From Planococcus rifietoensis (GTDB taxonomy: Bacteria > Bacillota > Bacilli > Bacillales_A > Planococcaceae), in the NCBI RefSeq assembly GCF_001465795.2, contig NZ_CP013659.2:1010501-1074500 (forward strand): 64,000 nt of DNA, in the 5' to 3' direction. How positions within the stretch are numbered: position 1 is the stretch's first letter; each line of letters opens with the position of its first letter. Under the pieces are notes generated by a model. That model was not told the DNA's origin. It saw nothing but the letters and a program-made list of their open reading frames with translations, and ran no database searches. Shown piece by piece: positions 55,684-64,000 of the stretch. Both the position numbers and the translations under genes were made by a program.

Positions 55684-58302
55684 GTGTCAAAGAAAATCTT
55701 ATTGCTCGATGGCAACAGCCTGGCATACCGCGCATTTTTCGCGCTGCCATTATTGACGAACGACAACGGAGTGCACACGAATGCAGTGTACGGCTTCACG
55801 ACGATGCTGCAAAAGCTATTGGAGGAAGAAAAGCCGACCCATATGATGGTGGCATTCGATGCCGGGAAAACAACTTTCCGCAACGAAGCCTATAAAGAAT
55901 ATAAAGGCGGACGGCAAAAGACTCCGCCGGAACTGTCCGAACAATTCCCGTATTTACGCAAGCTGCTTACGGCATACCAAATCAAACAATACGAACTCGA
56001 TAATTACGAGGCGGACGATATTATCGGAACGTTGAGCCTTCAAGCCGAACAGGCGGGCGACCAGGTCGTCGTCGTTTCCGGTGATAAGGACTTGACGCAG
56101 CTTGCATCAGATTCGACGGTCGTCTACATCACACGAAAAGGCATCACCGATATCGAGAAATACACAGTGGACCATATCCAAGAAAAATACGGCCTGACGC
56201 CGCTGCAGATTATCGACATGAAAGGCTTGATGGGCGATTCTTCCGATAACATTCCGGGCGTTCCAGGCGTCGGGGAAAAGACAGCCTTGAAGCTGCTCGC
56301 CAAACACGGGTCAGTGGAAGGCGTCTATGAAACGATCGAGGAACAAAAAGGCAAAATGAAGGAAAAGCTTGTGGAAAATGAAGAGCTTGCTTATTTGTCC
56401 AAAAAACTCGCGACGATTGAACGCCAAGCGCCCGTAGAAGTGTCGATCGATGAACTCGATTATGCAGGACCCGACCAGGATGAATTGGTGCGCATCTGGA
56501 ATGAGCTCGCATTTAAATCATTATTGGAAAAGCTGGACTATACGGCAGAGGAAACCGACAAGGAAGAATTGCATTTCGAAGTGCTCGAAACGGTCGATCA
56601 GAGCCTGCTCGAAGACGGCATGGCAGTCCACCTGGAACTATACGACGAACATTACCATAGCTGCGATTTGCTGGGAGTTTCCTTGGCATCCGAAAAAGCC
56701 ACCTACGTCATCCCGATGGAAGTAGCGGAACAATCGGAAGCGCTGAAGGAGTGGCTTGAAGATGAGGCGGCCAACAAATACATGTCCGATTCAAAAGCGG
56801 CGACTGCGGCATTTCTCAGAAAAGGTATTAAAATCGACGGGGTCGACTTTGATTTGATGCTCGGGGCCTATATTGTCAATCCTTCGCTCAAGTATACGGA
56901 CCTGGCTGATATTGTTCGTGAATACGGCTATTCGGATGTCTCGACCAACGAACAGGTGTATGGCAAAGGGGCAAAGAAAAAAGTTCCTGAAGCGGCTGAC
57001 TTGAATGAGCATATGGCGAGAAAAGCGAGAGCAATCTATAACGTGCGCCCCGTGGTGGTCAAAAAACTGGAAGAAAATGAACAATTTGACTTATACGATA
57101 AATTGGAACTGCCGCTTGCAAAAGTGCTCGGCCAAATGGAGTCGCTCGGCGTCAAAGTGGACCGCGGCCAATTGGCTGACATGGGCGTGGAATTGAAACG
57201 CAAGCTTGGCATGATCGAACAGGAAATCTATGCGCTTGCCGGACAGGAATTCAATATTAACTCGCCGAAGCAGCTTGGGGTTATCTTATTCGAGCAATTG
57301 GGCTTGCCGGCAATCAAAAAGACTAAAACCGGTTACTCGACTGCAGCGGATGTGCTTGAGAAATTGGAAGGCAAACACGAAATCATCCATCATATCCTGA
57401 TGTACCGCCAGCTCGGTAAATTGCTGTCGACGTATATTGAAGGATTATTGAAAGAGATTCACGAGGACGGCAAAGTCCATACGCGTTTCCAGCAAGCCCT
57501 GACGACAACCGGCAGGCTTAGTTCCACGAACCCGAACTTGCAGAACATCCCAGTGCGCCTGGAAGAAGGGCGCAAGATCCGCAAAGCGTTCGTTCCGTCA
57601 CAACCTGGGTGGGTAATGGTCGCAGCGGATTATTCACAGATCGAATTGCGCGTACTTGCCCATATGTCGAAAGACGAGAGCTTGATCGAAGCGTTCCAGT
57701 CGGATCTGGATATCCACACGAAAACAGCCAGTGACGTCTTTAGTGTATCGCTCGAAGAAGTGACTTCCGACATGCGCCGCGCGGCCAAAGCGGTCAATTT
57801 CGGCATCGTCTATGGCATCAGCGACTACGGCTTGTCGCAAAACTTGAACATCACCCGTAAAGATGCGGCTGACTTTATCGAACGCTATTTGGCGAGTTTC
57901 CCGGGCGTACAAGGCTATATGACATCCATTGTGGAACAGGCGAAAAAAGACGGCTTTGTCACGACCTTGATGAACCGCCGCCGCTATTTGCCGGACATCA
58001 ATAGCTCGAACTTCAATTTGCGCAGTTTTGCGGAACGTACCGCGATGAATACGCCGATTCAGGGAAGTGCGGCCGATGTCATCAAGCAGGCGATGATCGA
58101 AATGGATATCGCGCTTGAACGCGAAGGGCTGCAGTCGAAGATGATCTTGCAAGTGCATGATGAACTGATCTTTGAAGCGCCTGCCGAAGAACTAGAAAAA
58201 CTCATGGAATTGGTTCCTGAAGTGATGGAGTCGGCCGTGAAACTCAATGTGCCATTGAAAGTCGATATCGCATCAGGCGATACTTGGTACGATACAAAGT
58301 AA
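55684..58302 (+). CDS. polA: DNA polymerase I
   Basis: 872 residues from GTG 55684 (MSKKILLLDGNSLAYRAFF), preceded by AAAGGGG and aligned with B. subtilis; an ATG six codons earlier overlaps the ribosome site. 5'-3' exonuclease domain (about 1-290, with GLMGDSSDNIPGVPGVGEKTA), a 3'-5' exonuclease-like domain (about 300-460) that seems to lack the catalytic acidic residues as in Bacillus Pol I, and the polymerase domain with DYSQIELRVLAH, RRAAKAVNFGIVYG and LLQVHDELIFE-type motif C (LQVHDELIFEAP). Okazaki fragment processing and repair. mutM follows after 13 bases. Confidence 0.96.
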   Translation: MSKKILLLDGNSLAYRAFFALPLLTNDNGVHTNAVYGFTTMLQKLLEEEKPTHMMVAFDAGKTTFRNEAYKEYKGGRQKTPPELSEQFPYLRKLLTAYQIKQYELDNYEADDIIGTLSLQAEQAGDQVVVVSGDKDLTQLASDSTVVYITRKGITDIEKYTVDHIQEKYGLTPLQIIDMKGLMGDSSDNIPGVPGVGEKTALKLLAKHGSVEGVYETIEEQKGKMKEKLVENEELAYLSKKLATIERQAPVEVSIDELDYAGPDQDELVRIWNELAFKSLLEKLDYTAEETDKEELHFEVLETVDQSLLEDGMAVHLELYDEHYHSCDLLGVSLASEKATYVIPMEVAEQSEALKEWLEDEAANKYMSDSKAATAAFLRKGIKIDGVDFDLMLGAYIVNPSLKYTDLADIVREYGYSDVSTNEQVYGKGAKKKVPEAADLNEHMARKARAIYNVRPVVVKKLEENEQFDLYDKLELPLAKVLGQMESLGVKVDRGQLADMGVELKRKLGMIEQEIYALAGQEFNINSPKQLGVILFEQLGLPAIKKTKTGYSTAADVLEKLEGKHEIIHHILMYRQLGKLLSTYIEGLLKEIHEDGKVHTRFQQALTTTGRLSSTNPNLQNIPVRLEEGRKIRKAFVPSQPGWVMVAADYSQIELRVLAHMSKDESLIEAFQSDLDIHTKTASDVFSVSLEEVTSDMRRAAKAVNFGIVYGISDYGLSQNLNITRKDAADFIERYLASFPGVQGYMTSIVEQAKKDGFVTTLMNRRRYLPDINSSNFNLRSFAERTAMNTPIQGSAADVIKQAMIEMDIALEREGLQSKMILQVHDELIFEAPAEELEKLMELVPEVMESAVKLNVPLKVDIASGDTWYDTK

Positions 58303-58315
58303 GGAGGAATGTGCG

Positions 58316-59185
58316 ATGCCGGAACTTCCGGAAGTAGAAGGGGTGGTCCGGCAAATCCGCCCCGTGTCGATCGGCAAACGCATCGTCTCGGTCGATGTGT
58401 CCGATACGATCCGAAAATCAAAACAATCGGGCAAAGAAGCGATCTTGAAGCGCATCGAAGCGGATGACTTTCAAGAGCGCCTCACTGGTGCCCAAATTCT
58501 CGCTGTCGAACGGCGCAGCAAATATATTTACATGACCATGAAAAACGAGCAGGAATTTCTGCTCGTCAACCATCTGGGCATGTCGGGTGCATGGTTTTTT
58601 GTCGATAGCCTGCTGGCGATCCCAGAAGACAAGTTCAGGCGCCACGTCCATGTGGTGCTGACGCTCGATGATGGCAACTTATTGGCGTTCTCAGATATCC
58701 GCCGTTTCGGGGAAATGCGAGTGCTTGGGACTGAAGCGGATTTTCCGCCGCTTTTATTGATGGCGCCGGAGCCTTTTGCCGACGAAGCCCTGGAATGGTT
58801 TTTGCAGCAATCGGAAAGCCCGAAATTCCGCAACAAACCGATCAAGGAAGTCATTATGGACGGCACCGTCATTTCGGGATGCGGCAATATATATGCCACT
58901 GAAGCGCTGTTCCGCATGAAGATCCATCCCAAACGCGCAGCAAGCCGCATCAGCCGCAAACGCAAAATTGAATTGTTCCAGGCTATTGCCGCTATTTTGC
59001 TCGAGAGCATCGAAGCAGGCGGCAGCACGATTTCCGATTACCGCAATATCAACGGGGAATCAGGTAGCATGCAGAATCGTTTTGGCATGTACGGCAAGAA
59101 GACGTGCACGGTTTGTGGAACGGAAACTAAAACAGTGAAAATCGCGAGCCGGGCGTCTGTTTACTGCCCGTCTTGCCAGAAATGA
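58316..59185 (+). CDS. mutM: Formamidopyrimidine-DNA glycosylase (Fpg)
   Basis: 289 residues. MPELPEVE gives catalytic Pro2 and Glu3 after Met removal; H2TH domain in the middle with ISGCGNIYATEALF; C-terminal zinc finger CTVCGTETKTVKIASRASVYC-PSC. Removes 8-oxoguanine and ring-opened purines. AAGGAGG ribosome site. Cotranscribed with polA and coaE. ytaF, a sporulation-linked membrane protein gene that separates mutM and coaE in B. subtilis, is missing. Confidence 0.96.
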   Translation: MPELPEVEGVVRQIRPVSIGKRIVSVDVSDTIRKSKQSGKEAILKRIEADDFQERLTGAQILAVERRSKYIYMTMKNEQEFLLVNHLGMSGAWFFVDSLLAIPEDKFRRHVHVVLTLDDGNLLAFSDIRRFGEMRVLGTEADFPPLLLMAPEPFADEALEWFLQQSESPKFRNKPIKEVIMDGTVISGCGNIYATEALFRMKIHPKRAASRISRKRKIELFQAIAAILLESIEAGGSTISDYRNINGESGSMQNRFGMYGKKTCTVCGTETKTVKIASRASVYCPSCQK

Positions 59186-59194
59186 GGAAACTAC

Positions 59195-59791
59195 ATGATC
59201 ATCGGATTGACCGGCAGCATCGCGAGCGGCAAAAGCACCGTCTCGCAAATGCTCAAGGAACTGGGTTATCCGGTCGTTGACGCAGATCTGGTCGCCAGAC
59301 AAGTTGTCGAGCCGGGAACGGAAACATTGAATAGCATCAAGCAAGCTTTTGGCGCGGAAGTGATACGCGCTGACGGGTCGATGGACCGCGAAAAAGTCGG
59401 ATCAATCATCTTCAACGACCCGGCGAGCAGAAAAAAATTGAATGACATCATCCACCCGGCAATACGCCGGGAAATGCTTAGGCAGCGCCAAGCATTTTTG
59501 GATGATGGATATGAAACCGTTATCATGGACATTCCACTGTTATTCGAAAGCAAACTCCAACACATGGTCGACAAGATCCTAGTCGTTAGCGTGTCGGAGC
59601 AGGAGCAATTAAAACGGCTCATGGAGCGCAATGGATTGGCCGAACAACAGGCAAAAGCGCGTATTGCGTCACAGCTGCCGATCAGCGTCAAAGAACAAGG
59701 AGCCGACGAAGTGCTCGATAACAACGGTTCTCTTGAACACACCAAGCACCAATTAATGCGCATATTAGCCAATTGGCAGACACATCCGTAA
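59195..59791 (+). CDS. coaE: Dephospho-CoA kinase
   Basis: 198 residues. P-loop GLTGSIASGKST (4-15), DADLVARQVVEPG and NRNGLAEQQA-like lid region (MERNGLAEQQAKARIASQ) fit CoaE. Phosphorylates the 3' hydroxyl of dephospho-CoA, the last step to CoA. Lies nine bases after mutM with AATGAGGAAAC as ribosome site, end of the polA-mutM-coaE transcript. No clear terminator follows; the gapB promoter is within the next 110 bases. Confidence 0.95.
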   Translation: MIIGLTGSIASGKSTVSQMLKELGYPVVDADLVARQVVEPGTETLNSIKQAFGAEVIRADGSMDREKVGSIIFNDPASRKKLNDIIHPAIRREMLRQRQAFLDDGYETVIMDIPLLFESKLQHMVDKILVVSVSEQEQLKRLMERNGLAEQQAKARIASQLPISVKEQGADEVLDNNGSLEHTKHQLMRILANWQTHP

Positions 59792-59837
59792 AAAAGTATG
59801 CGCTTTCTTTCGTTTTCAGGTTCTCTAAACCGAATAA

Positions 59838-59848
59838 TGTGTTATACT
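59838..59848 (+). promoter_or_regulatory. CcpN-type operator overlapping the gapB -10
   Basis: TGTGTTATACT matches the CcpN box TRTGHYATAYW at all 11 positions and contains the TATACT -10 (59843-59848). In B. subtilis CcpN represses gapB and pckA on glycolytic carbon. Confidence 0.65.
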
Positions 59849-59871
59849 ATATATCGAATTGAAAATATGAG

Positions 59872-59882
59872 TATGACTTATT
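59872..59882 (+). promoter_or_regulatory. Second, weaker CcpN-type site downstream of the gapB promoter
   Basis: TATGACTTATT matches TRTGHYATAYW at 10 of 11 positions, 34 bases after the first site; CcpN-controlled promoters in B. subtilis have paired sites. Confidence 0.4.
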
Positions 59883-59900
59883 TAATTGGGGGACAAATAC

Positions 59901-60920
59901 ATGACAGTTTCGATTGCAATTAACGGGTTTGGCCGCATCGGCCGTATGGTTTTCAGACAAGCAGTTTTGATGGATGACGTGACAATTTCGGCGGTCAACG
60001 CCGGTTATCCGGCAGAAACACTTGCTCACTTGATTAAGTATGACACAAATCACGGTACCTTCTCCGGTGAAGTGAAAGCGGAAGAAAATGCGTTGGTTGT
60101 AAACGGAAAGCGTATTCAATTGGTTAACGAGCGCGACCCATTGGAACTCCCATGGGGCGAATTGGGCGTCGATATCGTCATCGAAGCGACGGGCAAGTTC
60201 AACTCGCGTGAAAAAGCTGCGCTTCATTTGGATGCGGGAGCAAAGAAAGTCATCTTGACTGCTCCTGGAAAAAACGAAGACATCACCATTGTGATGGGCG
60301 TCAATGATGACAAATTGGATGTCGAAAAACACCACATCATCTCAAATGCCAGCTGCACGACGAATTGCCTGGCGCCTGTCGCTAAAGTGCTGAATGATGC
60401 ATTCGGCATCGAAAACGGATTGATGACAACTGTCCATGCGTACACCAATGACCAAAAGAACTTGGACAACCCGCATAAGGATCTTCGCCGCGCACGCGCT
60501 TGTGGACAGTCGATTATCCCGACTTCGACAGGAGCTGCAAAAGCTTTGTCCTTGGTTCTTCCTGAACTGGAAGGGAAAGTGCATGGTTTGGCGCTTCGTG
60601 TCCCGACGCCGAATGTGTCGCTTGTCGACCTTGTCGTCGATGTCCAACAGGACGTGACGGTAGAAGACGTCAACCGTGCCTTCACGGAAGCATCAGAAGG
60701 GGCGCTAGCGGGCATCCTCGATTTGACGATGGAGCCACTTGTGTCGATCGACTTCAATACGAACCCGAGTTCTGCAATCGTTGACGGCTTGACTACCATT
60801 GTCATGGGCGACCGCAAAGTGAAAGTGCTCGCTTGGTACGATAACGAATGGGGCTACTCGGCCCGCGTTGTCGACTTAATGAAAAAGGTAGCCAATTCTA
60901 TGGCTGTCGCTTCAAAATAA
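59901..60920 (+). CDS. gapB: Glyceraldehyde-3-phosphate dehydrogenase, gluconeogenic NADP-type
   Basis: 339 residues (B. subtilis GapB 340) from ATG 59901 after TTGGGGGAC. Catalytic cysteine in SNASCTTNCLAP (C152) and H179. After strand 2 the sequence is SAVNAGYPAETL; the Asp that selects NAD in GapA (NDLTD) is missing, as in NADP-preferring GapB. Runs toward glyceraldehyde-3-phosphate during growth on acetate or TCA intermediates. Paired CcpN-type boxes in the promoter fit this. Same neighbours (coaE, speD) as in B. subtilis. Confidence 0.93.
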   Translation: MTVSIAINGFGRIGRMVFRQAVLMDDVTISAVNAGYPAETLAHLIKYDTNHGTFSGEVKAEENALVVNGKRIQLVNERDPLELPWGELGVDIVIEATGKFNSREKAALHLDAGAKKVILTAPGKNEDITIVMGVNDDKLDVEKHHIISNASCTTNCLAPVAKVLNDAFGIENGLMTTVHAYTNDQKNLDNPHKDLRRARACGQSIIPTSTGAAKALSLVLPELEGKVHGLALRVPTPNVSLVDLVVDVQQDVTVEDVNRAFTEASEGALAGILDLTMEPLVSIDFNTNPSSAIVDGLTTIVMGDRKVKVLAWYDNEWGYSARVVDLMKKVANSMAVASK

Positions 60921-60923
60921 TGC

Positions 60924-60970
60924 AAAAAGATTCCGCTTTTCTTCTTATTAGAATAGCGGAATCTTTTTTG
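60924..60970 (+). terminator. Terminator after gapB
   Basis: AAAAAGATTCCGCT/AGCGGAATCTTTTT stem with a 16-base loop, then T-run. It separates gapB from speD. Confidence 0.8.
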
Positions 60971-61010
60971 TTGTTGTATTAAAAAAAATGTCCGTTGGAG
61001 CATTTATTTA

Positions 61011-61039
61011 TTGCATTTCGAAAACATTCATCATATACT
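61011..61039 (+). promoter_or_regulatory. SigA promoter of speD
   Basis: TTGCAT (61011-61016), 17-base spacer, TATACT (61034-61039). Transcription near 61046 would give a leader of about 185 bases before the speD start codon. Confidence 0.65.
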
Positions 61040-61045
61040 ATGAAT

Positions 61046-61231
61046 CGTAGCCAAAAACGGCTGCCACTTCTCAATTCTATTTATTATGTAGAGCAAGGAA
61101 TTAGGAGCGTATATTATTATTCTTATGACTGCTTAAAGGGTTAGGACCTCTCTGGACTAACTTTCCCCCGTGGTAGTCAACTTTGAATATTTTGCGCAAA
61201 ACCAAAATGTTATCAAAGGGGGAAACGAACC
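61046..61231 (+). promoter_or_regulatory. Structured 5' leader of speD with ribosome-site sequestration, candidate riboswitch
   Basis: Elements seen: 5' hairpin GTAGCC/GGCTGC (61047-61064); stem GACTGC (61127-61132) with GTAGTC (61173-61178); inside it hairpin GTTAG-GA-CC-TCTCT-GG-A-CTAAC (61140-61161); then TTTCCCCC (61162-61169), fully complementary to the speD ribosome site GGGGGAAA (61218-61225); and a 14-bp hairpin CTTTG+AATATTTTG with CAAAATGTT+CAAAG (61181-61218, two-base bulge). Pairing of TTTCCCCC with the ribosome site forms a pseudoknot across the first stem and would block translation. I do not recognise it as a known class. Ligand, if any, is unknown; SAM or a polyamine would make sense for this gene. 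Confidence 0.45.
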
Positions 61232-61615
61232 ATGGAAACTATGGGACGTCACGTAATCGCAGAACTTTGGCAGTGTGATTTTGACAAATTAAACGATATG
61301 GACTATATCGAAAAGACTTTTGTTGATGCAGCACTCAAATCAGGTGCGGAAATCCGCGAAGTCGCTTTTCATAAATTTGCACCACAGGGTGTTAGCGGCG
61401 TAGTCATCATTTCGGAATCACACCTGACTATCCACAGCTTCCCGGAACACGGGTACGCGAGTGTCGATGTGTACACTTGCGGAGATCTTGATCCAACAAT
61501 TGCAGCAGATTACATTGCACAAGCTTTGGATTCAAAGCAAAGCGAAGTAACTGAATTGCCACGCGGCATGGGACCAGTCGGCGCCGGAGCGACAAAAGTA
61601 TCACTAACGGTGTAA
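61232..61615 (+). CDS. speD: S-adenosylmethionine decarboxylase proenzyme (prokaryotic class 1B)
   Basis: 127 residues. Self-cleaves at [14 protein letters not shown] between Glu62 and Ser63, Ser63 becoming the pyruvoyl group; H68 and C83 complete the active site. Makes decarboxylated SAM, the aminopropyl donor for spermidine. Nearly the same as B. subtilis SpeD (126). GGGGGAAA precedes the ATG by 6 bases but is complementary to an upstream tract, suggesting translational control. The spermidine synthase gene is not in the window. Confidence 0.95.
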   Translation: METMGRHVIAELWQCDFDKLNDMDYIEKTFVDAALKSGAEIREVAFHKFAPQGVSGVVIISESHLTIHSFPEHGYASVDVYTCGDLDPTIAADYIAQALDSKQSEVTELPRGMGPVGAGATKVSLTV

Positions 61616-61640
61616 CTGACCGCTAATAACGCAAAACACA

Positions 61641-61668
61641 AGCAGAGGAGAAAATCCTCTGCTTTTTC
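61641..61668 (+). terminator. Terminator after speD
   Basis: AGCAGAGGA/TCCTCTGCT hairpin with a 5-base loop followed by TTTTCT. Confidence 0.8.
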
Positions 61669-61736
61669 TAATGTATGGGGAATTTTTTTGTTATACTGTT
61701 ACTACCAGATAGAGAATTTTCGGGGAGATGTCTACC

Positions 61737-62213
61737 ATGAAATGTCCAGCTTGCCAGCATAACGGCACCCGCGTTGTAGATTCGCGGCCAATAGATGAAA
61801 TGAAATCAATCCGCAGGCGTCGTGAATGTGAAGCATGCGGTTACCGGTTCACCACATTCGAAAAAGTAGAAGAGATGCCGCTGATCGTCGTGAAAAAAGA
61901 TGGTTCCCGTGAAGAATTCAGCCGCGAGAAAGTGTTGCGCGGCTTGATCCGCGCGTGTGAAAAACGGCCAGTGTCACTTGATATGCTTGAAGCAGTTGTT
62001 TTCGATATCGAAAAAGAATTGCGCCGGAGCGGCAATCCTGAAGTGAAATCGGAAGAAGTCGGTGAATTGGTCATGAACCGGTTGGCGGATATCGATGAAG
62101 TGGCCTATGTCCGCTTTGCTTCGGTCTATCGCCAGTTCAAAGACATTACGGTCTTTATCGATGAACTGAAAGATCTGCTTGACCGCAATCCCGGTGACAA
62201 GGACAGCAAATAA
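61737..62213 (+). CDS. nrdR: Transcriptional repressor NrdR
   Basis: 158 residues from ATG 61737 ([17 protein letters not shown]), the family start; GGGGAG lies nine bases upstream, while the in-frame ATG at 61728 would touch that site. Zinc ribbon C3, C6, C31, C34 and an ATP-cone at about 49-139 that senses ATP/dATP. Represses ribonucleotide reductase genes by binding NrdR boxes. First gene of nrdR-dnaB-dnaI, the conserved Bacillales order. Confidence 0.95.
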   Translation: MKCPACQHNGTRVVDSRPIDEMKSIRRRRECEACGYRFTTFEKVEEMPLIVVKKDGSREEFSREKVLRGLIRACEKRPVSLDMLEAVVFDIEKELRRSGNPEVKSEEVGELVMNRLADIDEVAYVRFASVYRQFKDITVFIDELKDLLDRNPGDKDSK

Positions 62214-62225
62214 GGCGGTGACCAC

Positions 62226-63596
62226 ATGACAATGTACAAAGAACTTCAGCCCGCCGACTTGTACCGGATCCGCATGCCATATCCATTTTCCAATTACGAC
62301 CGCCAGTTGCTGACGCTCCTTTATCAGCCGATGGTCGGGTCAGATGCCATTTCCCTCTACTTGACACTTTGGGCAGATGGCGAAATGCGGTCTGAGGATT
62401 CGACGCATTATACATTGATGAACACGCTCGGAAAACCGGTCAAAGCGATTTTCGAATCCCGCATTCAACTCGAAGCAATCGGTTTATTGAAGACTTTTCG
62501 AAAAGACGGGGAAAACCGTTCGTTCGTATACGAACTGTGCCCGCCGCTCGATCCGAAAACCTTTTTTGCCGACCCGCTATTGTCGATGTTCCTGTTCAGT
62601 AAAATTGGTGAATCGTCGTATCGCCGTGTCCGCGATCGTTTTGTCATCCAGGCGCCGCTTGCTGAAGGATATGCAGAAGTCTCCAGGACTTTCACAGATA
62701 TCTTCCAGCCGGTACACGCGAAGTCGGGTTATCCGGCAGACGAAAAAGAGCTTGAATCACGGACGGACGGGGAATATGAAATAGATCAAGACTTTGATTT
62801 TGCGTTGCTGCGCCAAGGCCTGTCTGAACAACTCGTGCCAAAGCGCGTATTGACCCCGTCCATCCGCAACTTTATCGTAAAGCTGTCGTTCCTCTACGGT
62901 TTCGGCCCGCTTGAAATGCAAAAAGTCGTATTGCTGGCGATCGAAGATGATTACCGGATAGATGAAGAAGGATTGCGCAAAGCAGCTTCCGATTATTATA
63001 AAATGACCGTCACGACGACTGCGCCTAAACTCGAGCCTGTCAAAACGGCAGAACCGAAAACGCCGCAACCAGATGCACAACAAGCGCCTGCAAATAAAGA
63101 AGACGAATTGATCGCATATTTGGAGTCGGCATCGCCGCTTCAAGTGCTGCGCGATATCGCAGACGGCAAAGAACCACTGCCGGCTGACGTACAGTTGGCG
63201 AATCAATTGGTGACGCAGCATGGCATGGAACCGGCTGTCGTCAACGTATTGCTTCAATATGTTTTATTGCGCACCGATATGAAACTAACAAAAGCGTATG
63301 TAGAAAAAATAGCATCGCATTGGCTGAGAAAAAATGTCACGACAGCCAAGCAGGCAATGGAATTTGCACGCATCGAACATACGCAGTATATGAAATGGAA
63401 AAATGAATCAAGCGCCGCACCGAAACGCGCAGCATCTTCCGGACGCAAGCCGATCCGCGAAGAAAAGTTGCCTGAATGGTTCAATAAGAAAGACGAAGTG
63501 GAAACACCTGGACAAGGAGCTTCAAGTGAACAGCTCGAACAGGAAAAACAGAAATTGCTTGCGAAGCTTGCGTTGAAGAAAAGAAAGGGTGATTAG
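62226..63596 (+). CDS. dnaB: Replication initiation and membrane attachment protein DnaB
   Basis: 456 residues. Gram-positive helicase-loading co-factor, not the E. coli DnaB helicase. N-terminal winged-helix/oligomer domain (about 1-130; YQPMVGSDAISLYLTLWAD), a linker rich in Pro/Ala/Lys/Glu (about 260-290) and the C-terminal DnaD-like DDBH2 domain with the YxxxIxxxW-like region (AYVEKIASHWLRKNV). Works with DnaD and DnaI to load the replicative helicase at oriC and restart sites. GGCGGTG precedes ATG; an ATG two codons later is possible. dnaI starts directly after the stop. Confidence 0.94.
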   Translation: MTMYKELQPADLYRIRMPYPFSNYDRQLLTLLYQPMVGSDAISLYLTLWADGEMRSEDSTHYTLMNTLGKPVKAIFESRIQLEAIGLLKTFRKDGENRSFVYELCPPLDPKTFFADPLLSMFLFSKIGESSYRRVRDRFVIQAPLAEGYAEVSRTFTDIFQPVHAKSGYPADEKELESRTDGEYEIDQDFDFALLRQGLSEQLVPKRVLTPSIRNFIVKLSFLYGFGPLEMQKVVLLAIEDDYRIDEEGLRKAASDYYKMTVTTTAPKLEPVKTAEPKTPQPDAQQAPANKEDELIAYLESASPLQVLRDIADGKEPLPADVQLANQLVTQHGMEPAVVNVLLQYVLLRTDMKLTKAYVEKIASHWLRKNVTTAKQAMEFARIEHTQYMKWKNESSAAPKRAASSGRKPIREEKLPEWFNKKDEVETPGQGASSEQLEQEKQKLLAKLALKKRKGD

Positions 63597-64000
63597 ATGG
63601 AACCGATTCGTGAAACGATGAAGCGAGTGGTCAATGCGCCCTCATTTTCCGAGCGCTATGATGCAATGAAGAAAGAAGTAATGGAACATCCCGGCGTCCT
63701 AAAATTCCTTAAAGAACACGAAGAGGAAATCGACGGGCCGACAGTGGATAAAGGCATGGGCAAGCTATACGAATATATCGACCAATCGCATGACTGCAAT
63801 AAATGCCCGAACCTCGGTGGCTGCATCAATCATCTGAAAGGATTCGAACCGAATCTTGTATTGGAGCGGGGCAATATCGGCATCTCGTACACTAAATGCC
63901 GGTTGAAAACCGCTGAAGATAATAAACGCCATGCTTCTTCCTTGATCCACAGCATGTATATGCCAAAAGAAGTGATGGCGGCGAGAATCGAAAACTTCGA
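63597..64000 (+). CDS. dnaI: Primosomal helicase loader DnaI, N-terminal part (runs off the window)
   Basis: 134 codons visible, starting on the base after the dnaB stop with GAAAGGGTG as ribosome site. The N-terminal domain carries the zinc site of DnaI (CNKCPNLGGCINH and a later Cys in SYTKCRLK), which binds the replicative helicase; the AAA+ domain lies beyond the window edge. MYMPKEVMAARIENF is the usual junction to that domain. Third gene of nrdR-dnaB-dnaI. Confidence 0.92.
   Translation, partial: MEPIRETMKRVVNAPSFSERYDAMKKEVMEHPGVLKFLKEHEEEIDGPTVDKGMGKLYEYIDQSHDCNKCPNLGGCINHLKGFEPNLVLERGNIGISYTKCRLKTAEDNKRHASSLIHSMYMPKEVMAARIENF

Noticed and set aside
59798..59812. cre-like TATGCGCTTTCT upstream of gapB
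   Set aside because: Lacks the AA before CG and matches only 13 of 15 positions; CcpN boxes explain the promoter better.

Overview
The window is a stretch of ordinary chromosome from a low-to-mid GC Firmicute of the order Bacillales. The best guess is a non-sporulating member of the Planococcaceae (Planococcus/Planomicrobium type). Protein content and gene order follow the Bacillus subtilis aroA-ccpA-acuCBA-acsA-tyrS-rpsD ... citZ-icd-mdh-phoPR-polA-mutM-coaE-gapB-speD-nrdR-dnaB-dnaI region closely. Base composition is clearly higher in GC than B. subtilis by eye, and several genes that B. subtilis carries in these slots for sporulation (sspA, ytfI/ytfJ, ytrH/ytrI, ytaF) are missing. I saw no rRNA, tRNA, CRISPR array, insertion sequence or prophage. 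All proteins look intact except the two cut by the window edges.

Layout. Positions 1-6 kb hold the end of a DAHP synthase gene, ccpA, and the acetate module (acuABC divergent from acsA: acetyl-CoA synthetase with its acetyltransferase and deacetylase). Positions 6-13 kb hold a bifunctional PBP1A-type transglycosylase/transpeptidase, tyrS behind a tyrosine T-box, a general stress protein behind a SigB-like promoter, a cytoplasmic BtuF-like binding protein, and rpsD with an autoregulatory-type leader. Positions 13-20 kb hold a methionine gamma-lyase with a perfect cre box, free Met-R-sulfoxide reductase, histidinol phosphatase, ezrA, and the nifZ-thiI tRNA thiolation pair. Positions 20-27 kb hold an acyl-CoA synthetase, rarD, sppA-yteJ, tpx, ytxK, and stress proteins. 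Positions 27-36 kb hold the queCDE operon under a preQ1-I riboswitch, an MDR oxidoreductase, ald, an M24 peptidase, ytkL, ytoI and ytpI.

Positions 36-49.5 kb are central metabolism and replication: nrnA, dnaE, a FadR-type regulator with accDA, pfkA-pyk, and citZ-icd-mdh. Positions 49.5-55.6 kb hold maoC-phoP-phoR, an ATP-grasp ligase that may build peptidoglycan cross-bridges, and hflKC. Positions 55.7-64 kb hold polA-mutM-coaE, gapB, speD, and the nrdR-dnaB-dnaI operon (dnaI runs off the end).

Functionally the region links carbon flow and its control: CcpA itself, cre boxes at acsA and megL, CcpN-type boxes at gapB, the acetate switch, fatty-acid initiation, lower glycolysis and the first third of the TCA cycle. 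The observations I rate highest are a structured leader ahead of speD that can hide its ribosome binding site (candidate new riboswitch), the ATP-grasp ligase inserted directly behind a minimal PhoR, a Tpx lacking its canonical resolving cysteine, and the coherent loss of sporulation genes from otherwise conserved slots.
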